From contig JAKAVY010000006.1 of the NCBI GenBank assembly GCA_021827405.1, positions 1-60,165 of the forward strand: a DNA stretch of 60,165 bases. The letters run 5' to 3'. Position numbers and translations under genes: made by a program. This stretch comes from Thermoplasmata archaeon. GTDB lineage: Archaea > Thermoplasmatota > Thermoplasmata > Lutacidiplasmatales > UBA184. The notes under the pieces were generated by a model. That model did not search any database, had not been told where the DNA came from, and was given only the letters and a program-made list of their open reading frames with translations. Numbering within the stretch: the stretch's first letter is position 1; each line of letters begins with the position of its first letter. Shown here in pieces: positions 17,922-27,013 of the stretch.

Positions 17922-18745
17922 GCGGTCCCTCCCAGGGGGCCGCCGCGGTAGGGGGCGCTCTCCCGGCGCTCGTGCCGCTCGGCCGCCACCATGCCCCCCA
18001 CGTAGAGGCCCATCATGGGGATCGCGATGAGCAGCATGGTGATGCCCGAGTTGTCCGGGGTGATGAGCATCCCGAAGATCAGGCAGCCGAGGACCGCGCC
18101 CCGCCAGTGCTTCCGCCAGAAGTTCGCCGGCACCAAGCGCAGCCGGCTCAAGGTGTAGATGAAGACCGGGAGCTCGAAGACCACCCCGAAGGCCACGGTG
18201 TAGAGGAGGGCGAAGGCGAGGAAGCTCCCGACGCTCAGGACCGGGGCCAGGTTCAGGGCCCCTACGTAGCGGAAGAGGAGCAGGAAGGTGAACGGGGTGA
18301 GCCAGAAGAGGGCCAGCAGGAAGCCCACGGCGAAGAGGAGCGTGGCGGGGGCGGCCACGCTTCGGATCAGGGCCCGCTCGTTGGTCCTGAGCGCGGGGAC
18401 GAGGAAGGCCCCCACCTCATGGGCGATCCAGGGGGTGGAGAGGACCAGGGAGAGGAGAAGCCCGATCTCCATCTGGGCGACCACGGAGTCCCCGACCCCG
18501 ATGTTGAGCAGGGTGACGCCCGGCGGGAGCATGTCGTGGACGAACCAGAGGAAGACCTGGGCCGTGATGTTGTAGAAGGGGCTCGGGATGGGGAGCACCA
18601 GGGGGAAGGGGAGCCCGGCCACCGGGAAGGTCTGAAGCTTGAAGAAGAGCACGAAGCCGAAGATCGGGACCACCACCCAGAGGATGCGGACGACCCGGCG
18701 TCGGAGCTCGTCCAGCACGCTGAAGAACTGGTGGAGCTCGCTCAT
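17918..18745 (-). CDS. tatC: Sec-independent translocase TatC
   Basis: HQFFSVLDELRRRVVRILWVVV, LVLSTPWIAHEVGAFLVPALRTNERAL, FAFGVVFELPVFIYTLSRLRLV-type region. Confidence 0.95.
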   Translation of the reverse strand: MSELHQFFSVLDELRRRVVRILWVVVPIFGFVLFFKLQTFPVAGLPFPLVLPIPSPFYNITAQVFLWFVHDMLPPGVTLLNIGVGDSVVAQMEIGLLLSLVLSTPWIAHEVGAFLVPALRTNERALIRSVAAPATLLFAVGFLLALFWLTPFTFLLLFRYVGALNLAPVLSVGSFLAFALLYTVAFGVVFELPVFIYTLSRLRLVPANFWRKHWRGAVLGCLIFGMLITPDNSGITMLLIAIPMMGLYVGGMVAAERHERRESAPYRGGPLGGTA

Positions 18746-18750
18746 GCCCT

Positions 18751-19359
18751 CTATCGGGACCCGGGCGGCTGGAGGACGACGCGTTGCGGGTCCTCGTGCC
18801 GGTTAAGGAAGAAGGTGACCAGGGGCTTCTCCGCGGGTCCCTCGAGCACCCGCCCGTCCCGTCCCGCGAACCGGCTGCCGCAGCGGGGGCAGGACCAGCG
18901 GTCCTCCCGGGGCTCGTAGAGCAGCGGCCCGGCGTCCCGGGGGCACAGGGTGCTGGCGCAACGGAGCCGGTCGGTGGCGGTGAGGATCGCCTCCCCCGGG
19001 GAGAGCCCGGGGCCCCGGGAGAAGAGCCCAGGCCCTCGTTGGTCCCCGAGCCAGTGGAAGGGCAGCGGGCCCTCCCTGAGCTGGCGGCGGAACTCGAAGA
19101 GGCTCAGGTAGCGCCCTCCCTGGACCAAGCGCCACTCGGCGTCCAGGAGGGGGCGGGCATCGACACCGGCGGAAGGGGGAACGAAACCGGGGGCCGGGTC
19201 GGGGGACGGGGAGGGAGGGGGTTCCAAGAACTGTCGGACGGGCCGGGGGAGCCCGAGGGCCCCGGCGGCGAGGGCCGCCCCCGCCAGGAGACCGAGGTCC
19301 GGGCGGGTCAGGGGGGCCGGCGCGTCCGTCGGGGCCTTCCGGTCAGGGCGTCCGCTCAT
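18751..19359 (-). CDS. Rieske-fold-like protein with substituted ligand residues
   Basis: RCASTLCPRDAGPLLYEPREDRWSCPRCGSRFAGRDGRVLEGPAEKPL; compare Rieske CxHxxC ... CxCHGSxFxxxGxxxxGPAxxPL. Confidence 0.7.
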   Translation of the reverse strand: MSGRPDRKAPTDAPAPLTRPDLGLLAGAALAAGALGLPRPVRQFLEPPPSPSPDPAPGFVPPSAGVDARPLLDAEWRLVQGGRYLSLFEFRRQLREGPLPFHWLGDQRGPGLFSRGPGLSPGEAILTATDRLRCASTLCPRDAGPLLYEPREDRWSCPRCGSRFAGRDGRVLEGPAEKPLVTFFLNRHEDPQRVVLQPPGSR

Positions 19360-19385
19360 CGGTCCGTCCGTTACGGTCCCGGGTT

Positions 19386-19589
19386 TCAGCGAAGTTGGGC
19401 CTGGTCCCGGGCCACGCGGGCGTTGTTCTGGGACTGGGCGAGCTCGAGCTCGGACTCAGCCTTCCCCTTCTTGAACTCCCCCACGGCCCGGCCCAGGCTG
19501 TGGGCGAGCTGGGGGATCTTGGCCGAGCCCCAGAACAGAATGGCGAAGACCACGGCAATGATGATCCAGTCGTCGATGCTGTCGAACAT
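19386..19589 (-). CDS. tatA: TatA/E family translocase subunit
   Basis: DDWIIIAVVFAILFWGSAKIPQLAHSLGRAVGEFKKGKAESE. Confidence 0.92.
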   Translation of the reverse strand: MFDSIDDWIIIAVVFAILFWGSAKIPQLAHSLGRAVGEFKKGKAESELELAQSQNNARVARDQAQLR

Positions 19590-19632
19590 GGGAGGGGACC
19601 TGCAGGGCCACGGTGACCACGCGCCTTATGGC

Positions 19633-19673
19633 GTTCGTACCGGAGGTACGAGTCAGTACGGACTGTTCGTACT
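19633..19673. promoter_or_regulatory. Clustered GTTCGTAC-type half-sites upstream of tatA
   Basis: GTTCGTACCGGAGGTACGAGTCAGTACGGACTGTTCGTACT: inverted TCGTACC-GGA-GGTACGA plus AGTACG-N7... CGTACT repeats. Confidence 0.5.
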
Positions 19674-19692
19674 CGCCGAGGGCAAGTCCGGC

Positions 19693-20733
19693 TCAGGGAC
19701 CCGGGGGTGTGCGGGACTCCCGGGGGTCTCCCGTGACCGCACGGTCCATGGCCACCTCCACCAACCCCTCGAGGTTCTTGGCCCCTTGGCGGAGGGCCGT
19801 GTTGAAGGAGAGCGGGGTACGCCCCGAGACCCTCCGGGACCGCTCGGGACGGGCGGACTCGAGCTTCCGCTGCAGGGTATGGACCTGGTCCCGGGCCGCA
19901 CAAGCGCGGGTGAGGGACGGGTGGACCAGGGCGTCCACCACCGTCTCCAACCCGGCCTGGTAGGCCTGGAGGATCTCCGCCCGGGCCGGGTTGGGGGTCC
20001 CCCGCCCCCGGGAGAGCGTGGGGAGGAGGTCCACCAGGATCCGTCCGCTCTCCCCCAGGGACTGGACCACCACGCGCCAGGAGAGGAGGTGACGGGGATC
20101 GGGGCTCCCGATCTCCCGGGCCAGGGACCAGTCCCGGCTCGCCAGCTGGAGCTGCCGGACGAGGAGGGCGTGGACCTTCCCGAGCTCCTCGGAGAGCGCC
20201 GGGGCGCGCTTGGAGCGAGAGGGGCCCTCCCGTCGGACCAGCCCCTCGGCCTCCTCCACCAGCGCGCTCAGGATCATCCGCATCCGCTGGATCATCTGGG
20301 GGAGGGAGTACTTCGACGGGTCGAGGAAGCTCTGGACCACCAGGCGGTTCGGTTCGTGGGCCACCACGCTGACGCCGAGGAGGCGGCGGGCCGCGGCCTG
20401 TACCTCCTCCACCGCCTCCAGGGTCAGGGGGACATCGGAGAGGATCTCGATGGAGTCATGGCCGGCCCGGTAGGCGCCGGCCACCAGGAACTCCAGCTCC
20501 CCGGGAGAGGCGAAGAGGGTGGCCTCCACCTGGAAGGGCGCGAGCGACCTTCCCCCGGACTTTCCCTGGGCCGGCCGGAGGTAGAGCGTACCGTCATCGT
20601 TCTGGTCGAAGACCACCATGTCCCCCGGGCGAAGGTGGAGGGCCTGGGCCCAAGGTTTCGGGAGGGTCACCGCGATGGAGGAATGCCCGGCCTTGAGGAC
20701 CCGGCGTTCCCTCGACGGTCCCCCCCACGGCAT
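19693..20733 (-). CDS. AbrB/SpoVT-like DNA-binding domain + PhoU domain regulator
   Basis: N-terminal RRVLKAGHSSIAVTLPKPWAQALHLRPGDMVVFDQNDDGTLYLRP (AbrB-like), followed by PhoU-like helical region. Confidence 0.88.
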   Translation of the reverse strand: MPWGGPSRERRVLKAGHSSIAVTLPKPWAQALHLRPGDMVVFDQNDDGTLYLRPAQGKSGGRSLAPFQVEATLFASPGELEFLVAGAYRAGHDSIEILSDVPLTLEAVEEVQAAARRLLGVSVVAHEPNRLVVQSFLDPSKYSLPQMIQRMRMILSALVEEAEGLVRREGPSRSKRAPALSEELGKVHALLVRQLQLASRDWSLAREIGSPDPRHLLSWRVVVQSLGESGRILVDLLPTLSRGRGTPNPARAEILQAYQAGLETVVDALVHPSLTRACAARDQVHTLQRKLESARPERSRRVSGRTPLSFNTALRQGAKNLEGLVEVAMDRAVTGDPRESRTPPGP

Positions 20734-20888
20734 GGTCTCCCCCGCGGAAGATGTCTCCCGCGCTGGGCGCTGACCCGGGCGGGGTATTAAAGGCCCTTGC
20801 GTGACGGGACCCGGGGGTCTTTCCCGGATCTACTGACGGTGCGGGGTCATCTGCGGGCGCGGGCAGAGCCGGGGTCCTTCCGAAACGA

Positions 20889-20906
20889 GTTCGTATACGT
20901 ACGAAC
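20889..20906. promoter_or_regulatory. Inverted repeat GTTCGTA-TACG-TACGAAC
   Basis: Perfect 7-bp arms, 4-bp spacer, between the phoU-like gene and the upstream cupredoxin gene. Confidence 0.5.
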
Positions 20907-20930
20907 CGTTCGCATGAGCGCCCGGGAGGG

Positions 20931-21668
20931 TCACGGGCTCCCCGGCTTCGCCGGGGGCTCCTCCTCGTCGTCCGGCGGCTCCTCCCGGGCCTCGGCGAGG
21001 TCCAGGGGATACGGGCGGGAGTCGTTGTAGTACTCCACCCGGCTCGTCAGGGGGGTGCCCTCCCGGGGGACCACCCCCTCCTCGGGGCTCCCTCGCTTCC
21101 CGTAGACCACGCCTAAGACGAGCGCCAGGAAGGCCAGGACGACCACGGCGATCACCACGTACCAGAACGCGGCGAAGGACGGGGCCGCTGCCGGGGCGAT
21201 GCTCTCGTCCACGTAGACCAAGCCCTGCATCCCGAGGGGATAATGGGGCCGGCAGATGAACTGGTAGGCGCCCGGCGCTCCGAACGTGACGTTCACGTAG
21301 ACCACCTGGGAGGCGTTCACCGTCCGGTCCGCGTACACGTCCCCGGGGACAAAGAAGCTCGGCCAGTTCGAATCGGTCGCCGGAGGGGCGGTCTTGTTCA
21401 CCTGGTTGGACAGGGTGAACGTGTGGGCCAGGTCGCCTCCCACATTCGAGATGATGAACTCCACCGCCTTCGTCGTCACCTGGACGTCGTCCGGGACGAA
21501 GGTGAAGGAGTTCGTCGTGGTGATGTTCACCACCGTCACCCCGTTGTGGGCGGCCGGGTGCACCAAGGTCCCGTTGGGACCCGTGGGGCCCGTCTGCGCC
21601 GCCCAGCCCAGCGCCGAGAGGGCCACCGCCACCGCGAAGAGCACTGCTGCCCAGCGTAATGCACCCAT
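20931..21668 (-). CDS. Membrane-anchored blue copper (cupredoxin) protein
   Basis: HTFTLSNQVN (His ligand), YQFICRPHYPLGMQG (Cys/His/Met ligands), C-terminal TM helix. Confidence 0.88.
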   Translation of the reverse strand: MGALRWAAVLFAVAVALSALGWAAQTGPTGPNGTLVHPAAHNGVTVVNITTTNSFTFVPDDVQVTTKAVEFIISNVGGDLAHTFTLSNQVNKTAPPATDSNWPSFFVPGDVYADRTVNASQVVYVNVTFGAPGAYQFICRPHYPLGMQGLVYVDESIAPAAAPSFAAFWYVVIAVVVLAFLALVLGVVYGKRGSPEEGVVPREGTPLTSRVEYYNDSRPYPLDLAEAREEPPDDEEEPPAKPGSP

Positions 21669-21726
21669 CGATTCCGCGCTCCCGGGGACTTCGGACCGGC
21701 TATCGCGCCTTGCTTAAGGCCGTTGC

Positions 21727-21790
21727 GTATGAACCGGCCGAAGGGAGGACCGCCCCGCTCCCCCGGTCGCAGTTCGTACGCCGGGATTAA
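21727..21790. promoter_or_regulatory. Divergent promoter region: GTATGAAC and GTTCGTAC motif copies plus ATTAAG TATA-like box
   Basis: GTATGAAC at 21727-21734, GTTCGTAC at 21772-21779, TTAAG boxes facing both genes. Confidence 0.45.
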
Positions 21791-21831
21791 GAACCTCCGC
21801 CGGGTTCCCACCGGCCGATGGAGGTCATCGC

Positions 21832-22059
21832 TTGCCTCTGACCGGGGAAGGCGTAGCGGCCTGGCTCCTCCCGGCCCTCCAGACCCCGTTCCAACTGACC
21901 TACTGGCTCCTCCTCACCATCTTCTTCATGGCGCTCGCCGTGGGTCTGGTCTTCGTGGGGCTCCTGGTCTACGGGCTCATCCACTTCCATGGTCGGGAGG
22001 TCCCCGCCCACCTGAAGAACGTCGCCCGGCCCCCTCGGTCCCCCCCTTCGCACCCATGA
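21832..22059 (+). CDS. Short 1-TM protein corresponding to the first TM segment of cytochrome oxidase subunit II
   Basis: TTG start with GGAGGT 6 nt upstream; FQLTYWLLLTIFFMALAVGLVFVGLLVYGLIHFHGR; ATGA overlap with the CuA gene. Confidence 0.8.
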   Translation: MPLTGEGVAAWLLPALQTPFQLTYWLLLTIFFMALAVGLVFVGLLVYGLIHFHGREVPAHLKNVARPPRSPPSHP

Positions 22060-22613
22060 CCGCTCCCGCTCCCTCCCGGCCCCCGCTCACCCCCCGCGAA
22101 CGGGCCCGCCGGAACAAGCGGATCGAGTGGATCTGGACCCTCATCCCGATCGTCCTGGTCATGATCGTGGCGGGGATCTCCACCCCGCTGTTGTTCAACC
22201 TCGATACCGGTCCCGCCGGGTTCGGCTCCAACCCGAACATGAACGTCGACGTGACGGGCTACCAGTGGTTCTGGGAGTTCCACTACACCGACCCCTTCGG
22301 CAAGGAACTGACCAACGGGACCGGGCAGGTCTTCTCCAACGGCACCCTCTGGGTCCCCCAGAACGCCATCGTCTGGATCAACGTCACCTCCGGCGATGTG
22401 GTCCACTCCTTCAACATCCCCCAGCTCGGGGTGCGCATCGACGCGATCCCCGGGCGGATCAACCATTACTGGTTCTCGATCCCCGCCGGTACCGCCGTGG
22501 GCACGCAGTTCCTCGCCCAATGCACGGAATTCTGTGGGGCCGGCCATTACGACATGCGGGCGGAGATCGTGGTCACCCCGGCCTCTCCCCTCCTGCATCC
22601 GATGTCGATCTGA
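22056..22613 (+). CDS. coxB: Cytochrome oxidase subunit II, second TM + CuA domain
   Basis: RIEWIWTLIPIVLVMIVAG, GYQWFWEFHY, DVVHSFNIPQLGVRIDAIPG, CTEFCGAGHYDM CuA ligands. Confidence 0.95.
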   Translation: MTAPAPSRPPLTPRERARRNKRIEWIWTLIPIVLVMIVAGISTPLLFNLDTGPAGFGSNPNMNVDVTGYQWFWEFHYTDPFGKELTNGTGQVFSNGTLWVPQNAIVWINVTSGDVVHSFNIPQLGVRIDAIPGRINHYWFSIPAGTAVGTQFLAQCTEFCGAGHYDMRAEIVVTPASPLLHPMSI

Positions 22614-22703
22614 CCCGTAGCGGGGGCTCCCGGGGAAGGACCAGAAGCCGCCCTCCGGCCCCTGTCTTTGGCGTTCCCCGTGCCCTAACGCTCGCGATCC
22701 CGA

Positions 22704-23828
22704 TCAGGGGGAGGCGGGGGCCGCTACCGGATCCGCCCCGGGCGAGAGCACCTGGGCGGTCGCCCGGGCGATCTCCAGGTCCTCCCGGGCCCGAAGGACG
22801 AAGGCCCGGACCGGGGCGGACGCCGACCCGACCTCCCGGTCCGGCTCCCCGGAACGGTTCTTCGCCGGGTCGAGCGCGAGGCCCAGGAAACCCAGCCCCT
22901 CCAGCGCCCGGGACCGGATGACCTCCGAGTTCTCCCCCACCCCTCCCGTGAAGGCGATCGCGTCCAGGCCCCCGAGCGCCGCGGCCATGCTGGCGATGCC
23001 GGCGCGCAGCCGGTGGAGGTAGACCCCCACCGCGAGCCCGGCGTCCGCGTCGCCCCGCGCCTCGGCCTCCAGCACCTCCCTGAGGTCGGCGGAGCCGGCC
23101 AGGCCCGCGAGCCCCGAGCGATGCTCGAGGGTCGCCGCCAGTTCGGAGGGGGGCATCCCGGTGTGCTCCTCGAGCCAGAGCACCAGACCGGGGTCGACGC
23201 TCCCGGATCGGGTGCCCATCACCAGCCCCTCCAGGGGGGTGAAGCCCATGGTGGTGTCCACCGAGGTCCCCCGGTCCACCGCGGCGAGGGAGGCCCCGGA
23301 GCCCAGGTGGCAGGTCACGAGACGGAGCGTGGCGAGGTCCCTCCCGAGGAGCTCTCCGACCCGCCGGGAGGCGTAGGCATGGGAGAGGCCGTGGAAGCCG
23401 AAGCGCCGGAGCCCCCAGCGTTGCCGCCACTCCCGGGGGAGGGCGTAGGTGGAGGCGGCCGGCGGCAGATGGGCGTGGAAGGAGGTGTCGAATACCGCCA
23501 CCGCGGGGACCCCCGGGAGGAGGCGTGTGACCAGGTCCAGGGCGTTCAGGGACTTGGGCTGGTGCAACGGGGCGAGATCGGTGAGGGCCCCCAGGCGCTG
23601 CCGGACGGCCTCGTTCAGGCGGACCGGTCCCAGGAACTCCGTCCCCCCGTGGACGATCCGGTGGCCCACGGCGTCCACGGGCCCGTGGTCCGAGAGGAAC
23701 TGCCGGACGGCCCCCTCCTCGGTCCGCCCCCCGGGGGTAGGGAGGGTCTGGTCGGCCCCTAGTTGCCCGTCCTTTAGGACGGAGAGCTTGAGGCTGCTGG
23801 AACCAGCGTTGACCGTGAGGATCCGCAT
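22704..23828 (-). CDS. ackA: Acetate kinase
   Basis: MRILTVNAGSSSLKLSVL, GHRIVHGG, VAVFDTSFHAHLPP, FHGLSHAYASRR, TCHLGSGASLAAVDRGTSVDTTMGFTPLEGLVMGTRSGSVDP. Confidence 0.96.
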   Translation of the reverse strand: MRILTVNAGSSSLKLSVLKDGQLGADQTLPTPGGRTEEGAVRQFLSDHGPVDAVGHRIVHGGTEFLGPVRLNEAVRQRLGALTDLAPLHQPKSLNALDLVTRLLPGVPAVAVFDTSFHAHLPPAASTYALPREWRQRWGLRRFGFHGLSHAYASRRVGELLGRDLATLRLVTCHLGSGASLAAVDRGTSVDTTMGFTPLEGLVMGTRSGSVDPGLVLWLEEHTGMPPSELAATLEHRSGLAGLAGSADLREVLEAEARGDADAGLAVGVYLHRLRAGIASMAAALGGLDAIAFTGGVGENSEVIRSRALEGLGFLGLALDPAKNRSGEPDREVGSASAPVRAFVLRAREDLEIARATAQVLSPGADPVAAPASP

Positions 23829-23840
23829 GGGTCCGACCGC

Positions 23841-26213
23841 TCAGTACGGCCAGGACCAGCCCCGGATCTCGGGCGGGTCCTCCCCGTGGGCGCGGGTGTA
23901 CGCCCGGCAGCGTACCCGCGCGTCCTCCATGTCCTGGCGCAGCCGGGCCGCGTGGGAGGCCAGGCCGGGCACCCGGTCGATCACGTCCATCACCAGGTGG
24001 AAGCGGTCCAGGTCGTTCAGCATGACCATGTCGAAGGGGGTGGTGGTGGTCCCCTCCTCGTTGTACCCCCGGACATGGAAGTTCGCGTGGTTGTTCCGTC
24101 GGTAGGTGAGGCGGTGGATGAGGGCGGGGTACCCGTGATAGGCGAAGAGCACCGGGCGGTCCCGGGTGAACAGGGAGTCGAACTCGGCATCCGAGAGCCC
24201 GTGGGGGTGCACCGAGGCCGGCTCCAGCCGCATCAGGTCCACCACGTTCACCACCCGGATCTTCAGGGTCGGGAGCTTCTGCCTGAGGAGGTCCACCGCC
24301 GCCAGGGTCTCCAGGGTGGGGATGTCCCCGCAGCAGGCCATCACCACGTCCGGGTCCCCTGCGTCGTTGGAGGCCCACTCCCAGATACCGAGACCCCGGG
24401 TGCAATGGAGCACGGCCTGGTCCATGGGCAGGTAGTTCAGCGAGGGCTGCTTCCCCGCGACGATCACGTTCACGTAGTTGCGGCTCCGCAGGCAGTGGTG
24501 GGCCACCGAGAGCAGGCAGTTGGCGTCCGGGGGGAGGTACACCCGGATCACCTCGGCCTTCTTGTTCACCACATGGTCGATGAACCCGGGGTCCTGGTGG
24601 GAGAAGCCGTTGTGGTCCTGCCGCCACACGTGGGAGGAGAGCAGGTAGTTCAGGGAGGCGATGGGCCGGCGCCAGGGGATCTCCCGGGTGGTCTTCAGCC
24701 ACTTGGCGTGCTGGTTGAACATGGAGTCGACGATGTGGATGAACGCCTCGTAGCAGTTGAACAGCCCGTGGCGCCCGGTCAGCAAGTAGCCCTCCAGCCA
24801 TCCCTGGCACTGGTGCTCGGAGAGCACCTCCATCACCCGGCCCTCCCGGGCCAGGTGGTCGTCGGTGGGAAGCCGCTCCGCCTCCCATTGCCGGTCCGTC
24901 ACCTCGAACACCGCCTCGAGCCGGTTGGAGACGGTCTCGTCGGGTCCGAAGAGGCGGAAGTGCGTGGGGTTCTGCCGGATCACGTCCCGGAGATACCCCC
25001 CCAGGACCCGGGTGGCCTCGGCGAACGTGGTCCCGGGCCGGGGGACCTCCACCCGGTACTCCGTAAAGTCGGGGAGGGAGAGCTCCTGGAGGAGCAGCCC
25101 GCCGTTGGCGTGGGGGTTCGCGCTCATCCGCCGATGGGCCCTGGGAGGCAGGGAGGCCAGTTCCGCCACGAGCGCCCCTTGCCTGTCGAAGAGCTCCTCG
25201 GGCCGGTAGCTCCTCATCCAGGCCTCCAGTTGGGTGAGGTGCTCCGGGTTCGTCCTTACCTCGGGAAGCGGGACCTGGTGGGCCCGCCACGTTCCCTCCA
25301 CCGGGAGGCCATCCACCACCTTCGGTCCGGTCCAGCCCTTGGGGGTCCGTAGCACGATGAGCGGCCAGCGGGGCCGGCCGGTGTCCGACCCGGAACGGGC
25401 GGCCCGCTGGACCCGGAGGATCTCGCCCACCGCCGCGTCCAGCGCCTCCGCCATGGCCCGGTGCATCTCCCCCGGGACCTCCCCGGAGACCCAGGTGACC
25501 GCGTACCCGTACCCCTCCAGGAGGGAGGTGAGCTCCCGGTCGCCGATCCGGGCCAGGACGCTGGGGTTCGCGATCTTGTACCCGTTCAGATGGAGGATGG
25601 GCAGGACCGCCCCGTCCTTGGCGGGGTCGAGGAACTTGTTCGAGTGCCAGCCGGTGGCCAAGGGCCCCGTCTCCGCCTCCCCATCGCCCACGATGCAGCA
25701 GACCAGAAGGTCCGGGTTGTCGAAGGCCGCCCCGTAGGCGTGGGCGAGCGAGTAGCCCAGTTCCCCTCCTTCGTTGATCGATCCCGGGGTCTCCGGGGCC
25801 ACGTGGGAGGGCACCCCGCCCGGGAACGAGAACTGGCGGAAGAGCCGTCGGAGCCCGTCTTCGTTCCGGCCGATGAGCGGGTAGACCTCCGAGTAGGTCC
25901 CCTCCAGGTAGGCGTTGGCCACCGCGGCCGGGCCGCCGTGGCCCGGGCCGATGACCAGGAGCGTGTTGAGGTCCCAGTTCCGGATGACCCGGTTCATGTG
26001 GGCGCAGATGAAGTTGATCCCCGGGGTCGTCCCCCAATGTCCCAGGAGCCGGGGCTTCACGTGCTCGGGCTTGAGGGGTTGGCGGAGCAGCGGGTTGTCC
26101 ATGAGGTAGATCTGCCCCACCGACAGGTAGTTCGCGGCCCTCCAGTACGCGTGGATCCGCGAGACCTCGTCGTCGCTGAGGGGCCGTTGCGCGGACACCG
26201 GCGAGGCGCTCAC
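23841..26213 (-). CDS. xfp: Xylulose-5-phosphate/fructose-6-phosphate phosphoketolase
   Basis: Likely GTG start at 26213 ([43 protein letters not shown]); [57 protein letters not shown]-type motif. Confidence 0.95.
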   Translation of the reverse strand: MSASPVSAQRPLSDDEVSRIHAYWRAANYLSVGQIYLMDNPLLRQPLKPEHVKPRLLGHWGTTPGINFICAHMNRVIRNWDLNTLLVIGPGHGGPAAVANAYLEGTYSEVYPLIGRNEDGLRRLFRQFSFPGGVPSHVAPETPGSINEGGELGYSLAHAYGAAFDNPDLLVCCIVGDGEAETGPLATGWHSNKFLDPAKDGAVLPILHLNGYKIANPSVLARIGDRELTSLLEGYGYAVTWVSGEVPGEMHRAMAEALDAAVGEILRVQRAARSGSDTGRPRWPLIVLRTPKGWTGPKVVDGLPVEGTWRAHQVPLPEVRTNPEHLTQLEAWMRSYRPEELFDRQGALVAELASLPPRAHRRMSANPHANGGLLLQELSLPDFTEYRVEVPRPGTTFAEATRVLGGYLRDVIRQNPTHFRLFGPDETVSNRLEAVFEVTDRQWEAERLPTDDHLAREGRVMEVLSEHQCQGWLEGYLLTGRHGLFNCYEAFIHIVDSMFNQHAKWLKTTREIPWRRPIASLNYLLSSHVWRQDHNGFSHQDPGFIDHVVNKKAEVIRVYLPPDANCLLSVAHHCLRSRNYVNVIVAGKQPSLNYLPMDQAVLHCTRGLGIWEWASNDAGDPDVVMACCGDIPTLETLAAVDLLRQKLPTLKIRVVNVVDLMRLEPASVHPHGLSDAEFDSLFTRDRPVLFAYHGYPALIHRLTYRRNNHANFHVRGYNEEGTTTTPFDMVMLNDLDRFHLVMDVIDRVPGLASHAARLRQDMEDARVRCRAYTRAHGEDPPEIRGWSWPY

Positions 26214-26453
26214 GGCCCGGTCCCGGCCGGGCCCGGCGGCGGGGCCCCCCGCCTGCTTCGAGGTGGGGCAGAGCCCGGTCGATCCGGCCCCTCCCCGCGG
26301 GGGCCTGGTGAAGGGAAGCCTGGCATCGGCGCAGGGGAGCGGTGTTCGCTTAAAAGTCCGTAGAAGAACGCTCCGGCGCTCGGGCGCGCCCCTCTCCGGG
26401 CTCAAGCCGACCTGAGGATACCTCTTCATAGGGCCGGGATTTTCCTCCTCGAC

Positions 26454-26999
26454 ATGCCGAGGAAGAAGCGGGCCCCCCCGCGAAGGAAACGGTCCCCTTC
26501 CCGGGACCGCCCTGCTGGCACCTCCCCCCGTCGCCGGCCGGTCCCCCGGGCCCCCGTCTCCTCCCACCTCTCCCGGGACCTCTTCGAGACCTTGGAGCTC
26601 CTGGGGGATGCCTTCGAAGAGGCGGTGGAACACGTCCTGAGCCGGCCGGCGGCTCCCGCGCTCCGCGCCGGACCCCGTCTCCCCCTTCCGCTCTCCCGCC
26701 TTCTCTCCGGATACGTCGGATGGCAGATCGAGCTGAGGGGAGAACCCAAGGGGGCTCCCTCCCCTCCCTGGGGCGTCCTCTACCTGTTGGCGAGCCCGGC
26801 CCCCGTCGGGAGGCCCGCTCCCCGGACCGGGGAGACCCCGGTGCAAGGGGTGCGTTGGAAGGAGGTCCACGCCCTGGAACTGGCCTCCGCCGGGGCCCGG
26901 CTCCTCCTTCTCGCCTGGCCGAAGGACCCGAGCGACCTCCCGCGCTTCCGGGATCTAGCCGAGGAGGTCCGGGCGGAGTTCCGCCCGGACCAGGACTGA
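26454..26999 (+). CDS. Hypothetical protein with basic N-terminus
   Basis: Coherent 181-aa [27 protein letters not shown] ... [44 protein letters not shown]. Confidence 0.65.
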   Translation: MPRKKRAPPRRKRSPSRDRPAGTSPRRRPVPRAPVSSHLSRDLFETLELLGDAFEEAVEHVLSRPAAPALRAGPRLPLPLSRLLSGYVGWQIELRGEPKGAPSPPWGVLYLLASPAPVGRPAPRTGETPVQGVRWKEVHALELASAGARLLLLAWPKDPSDLPRFRDLAEEVRAEFRPDQD

Positions 27000-27013
27000 G
27001 GCCCTCCCCCGGT

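Noticed and set aside
22573-26037. 1154-aa minus-strand ORF
   Set aside because: Pro/Gly/Arg-rich shadow frame over phosphoketolase and acetate kinase, which have clear domain motifs in other frames.
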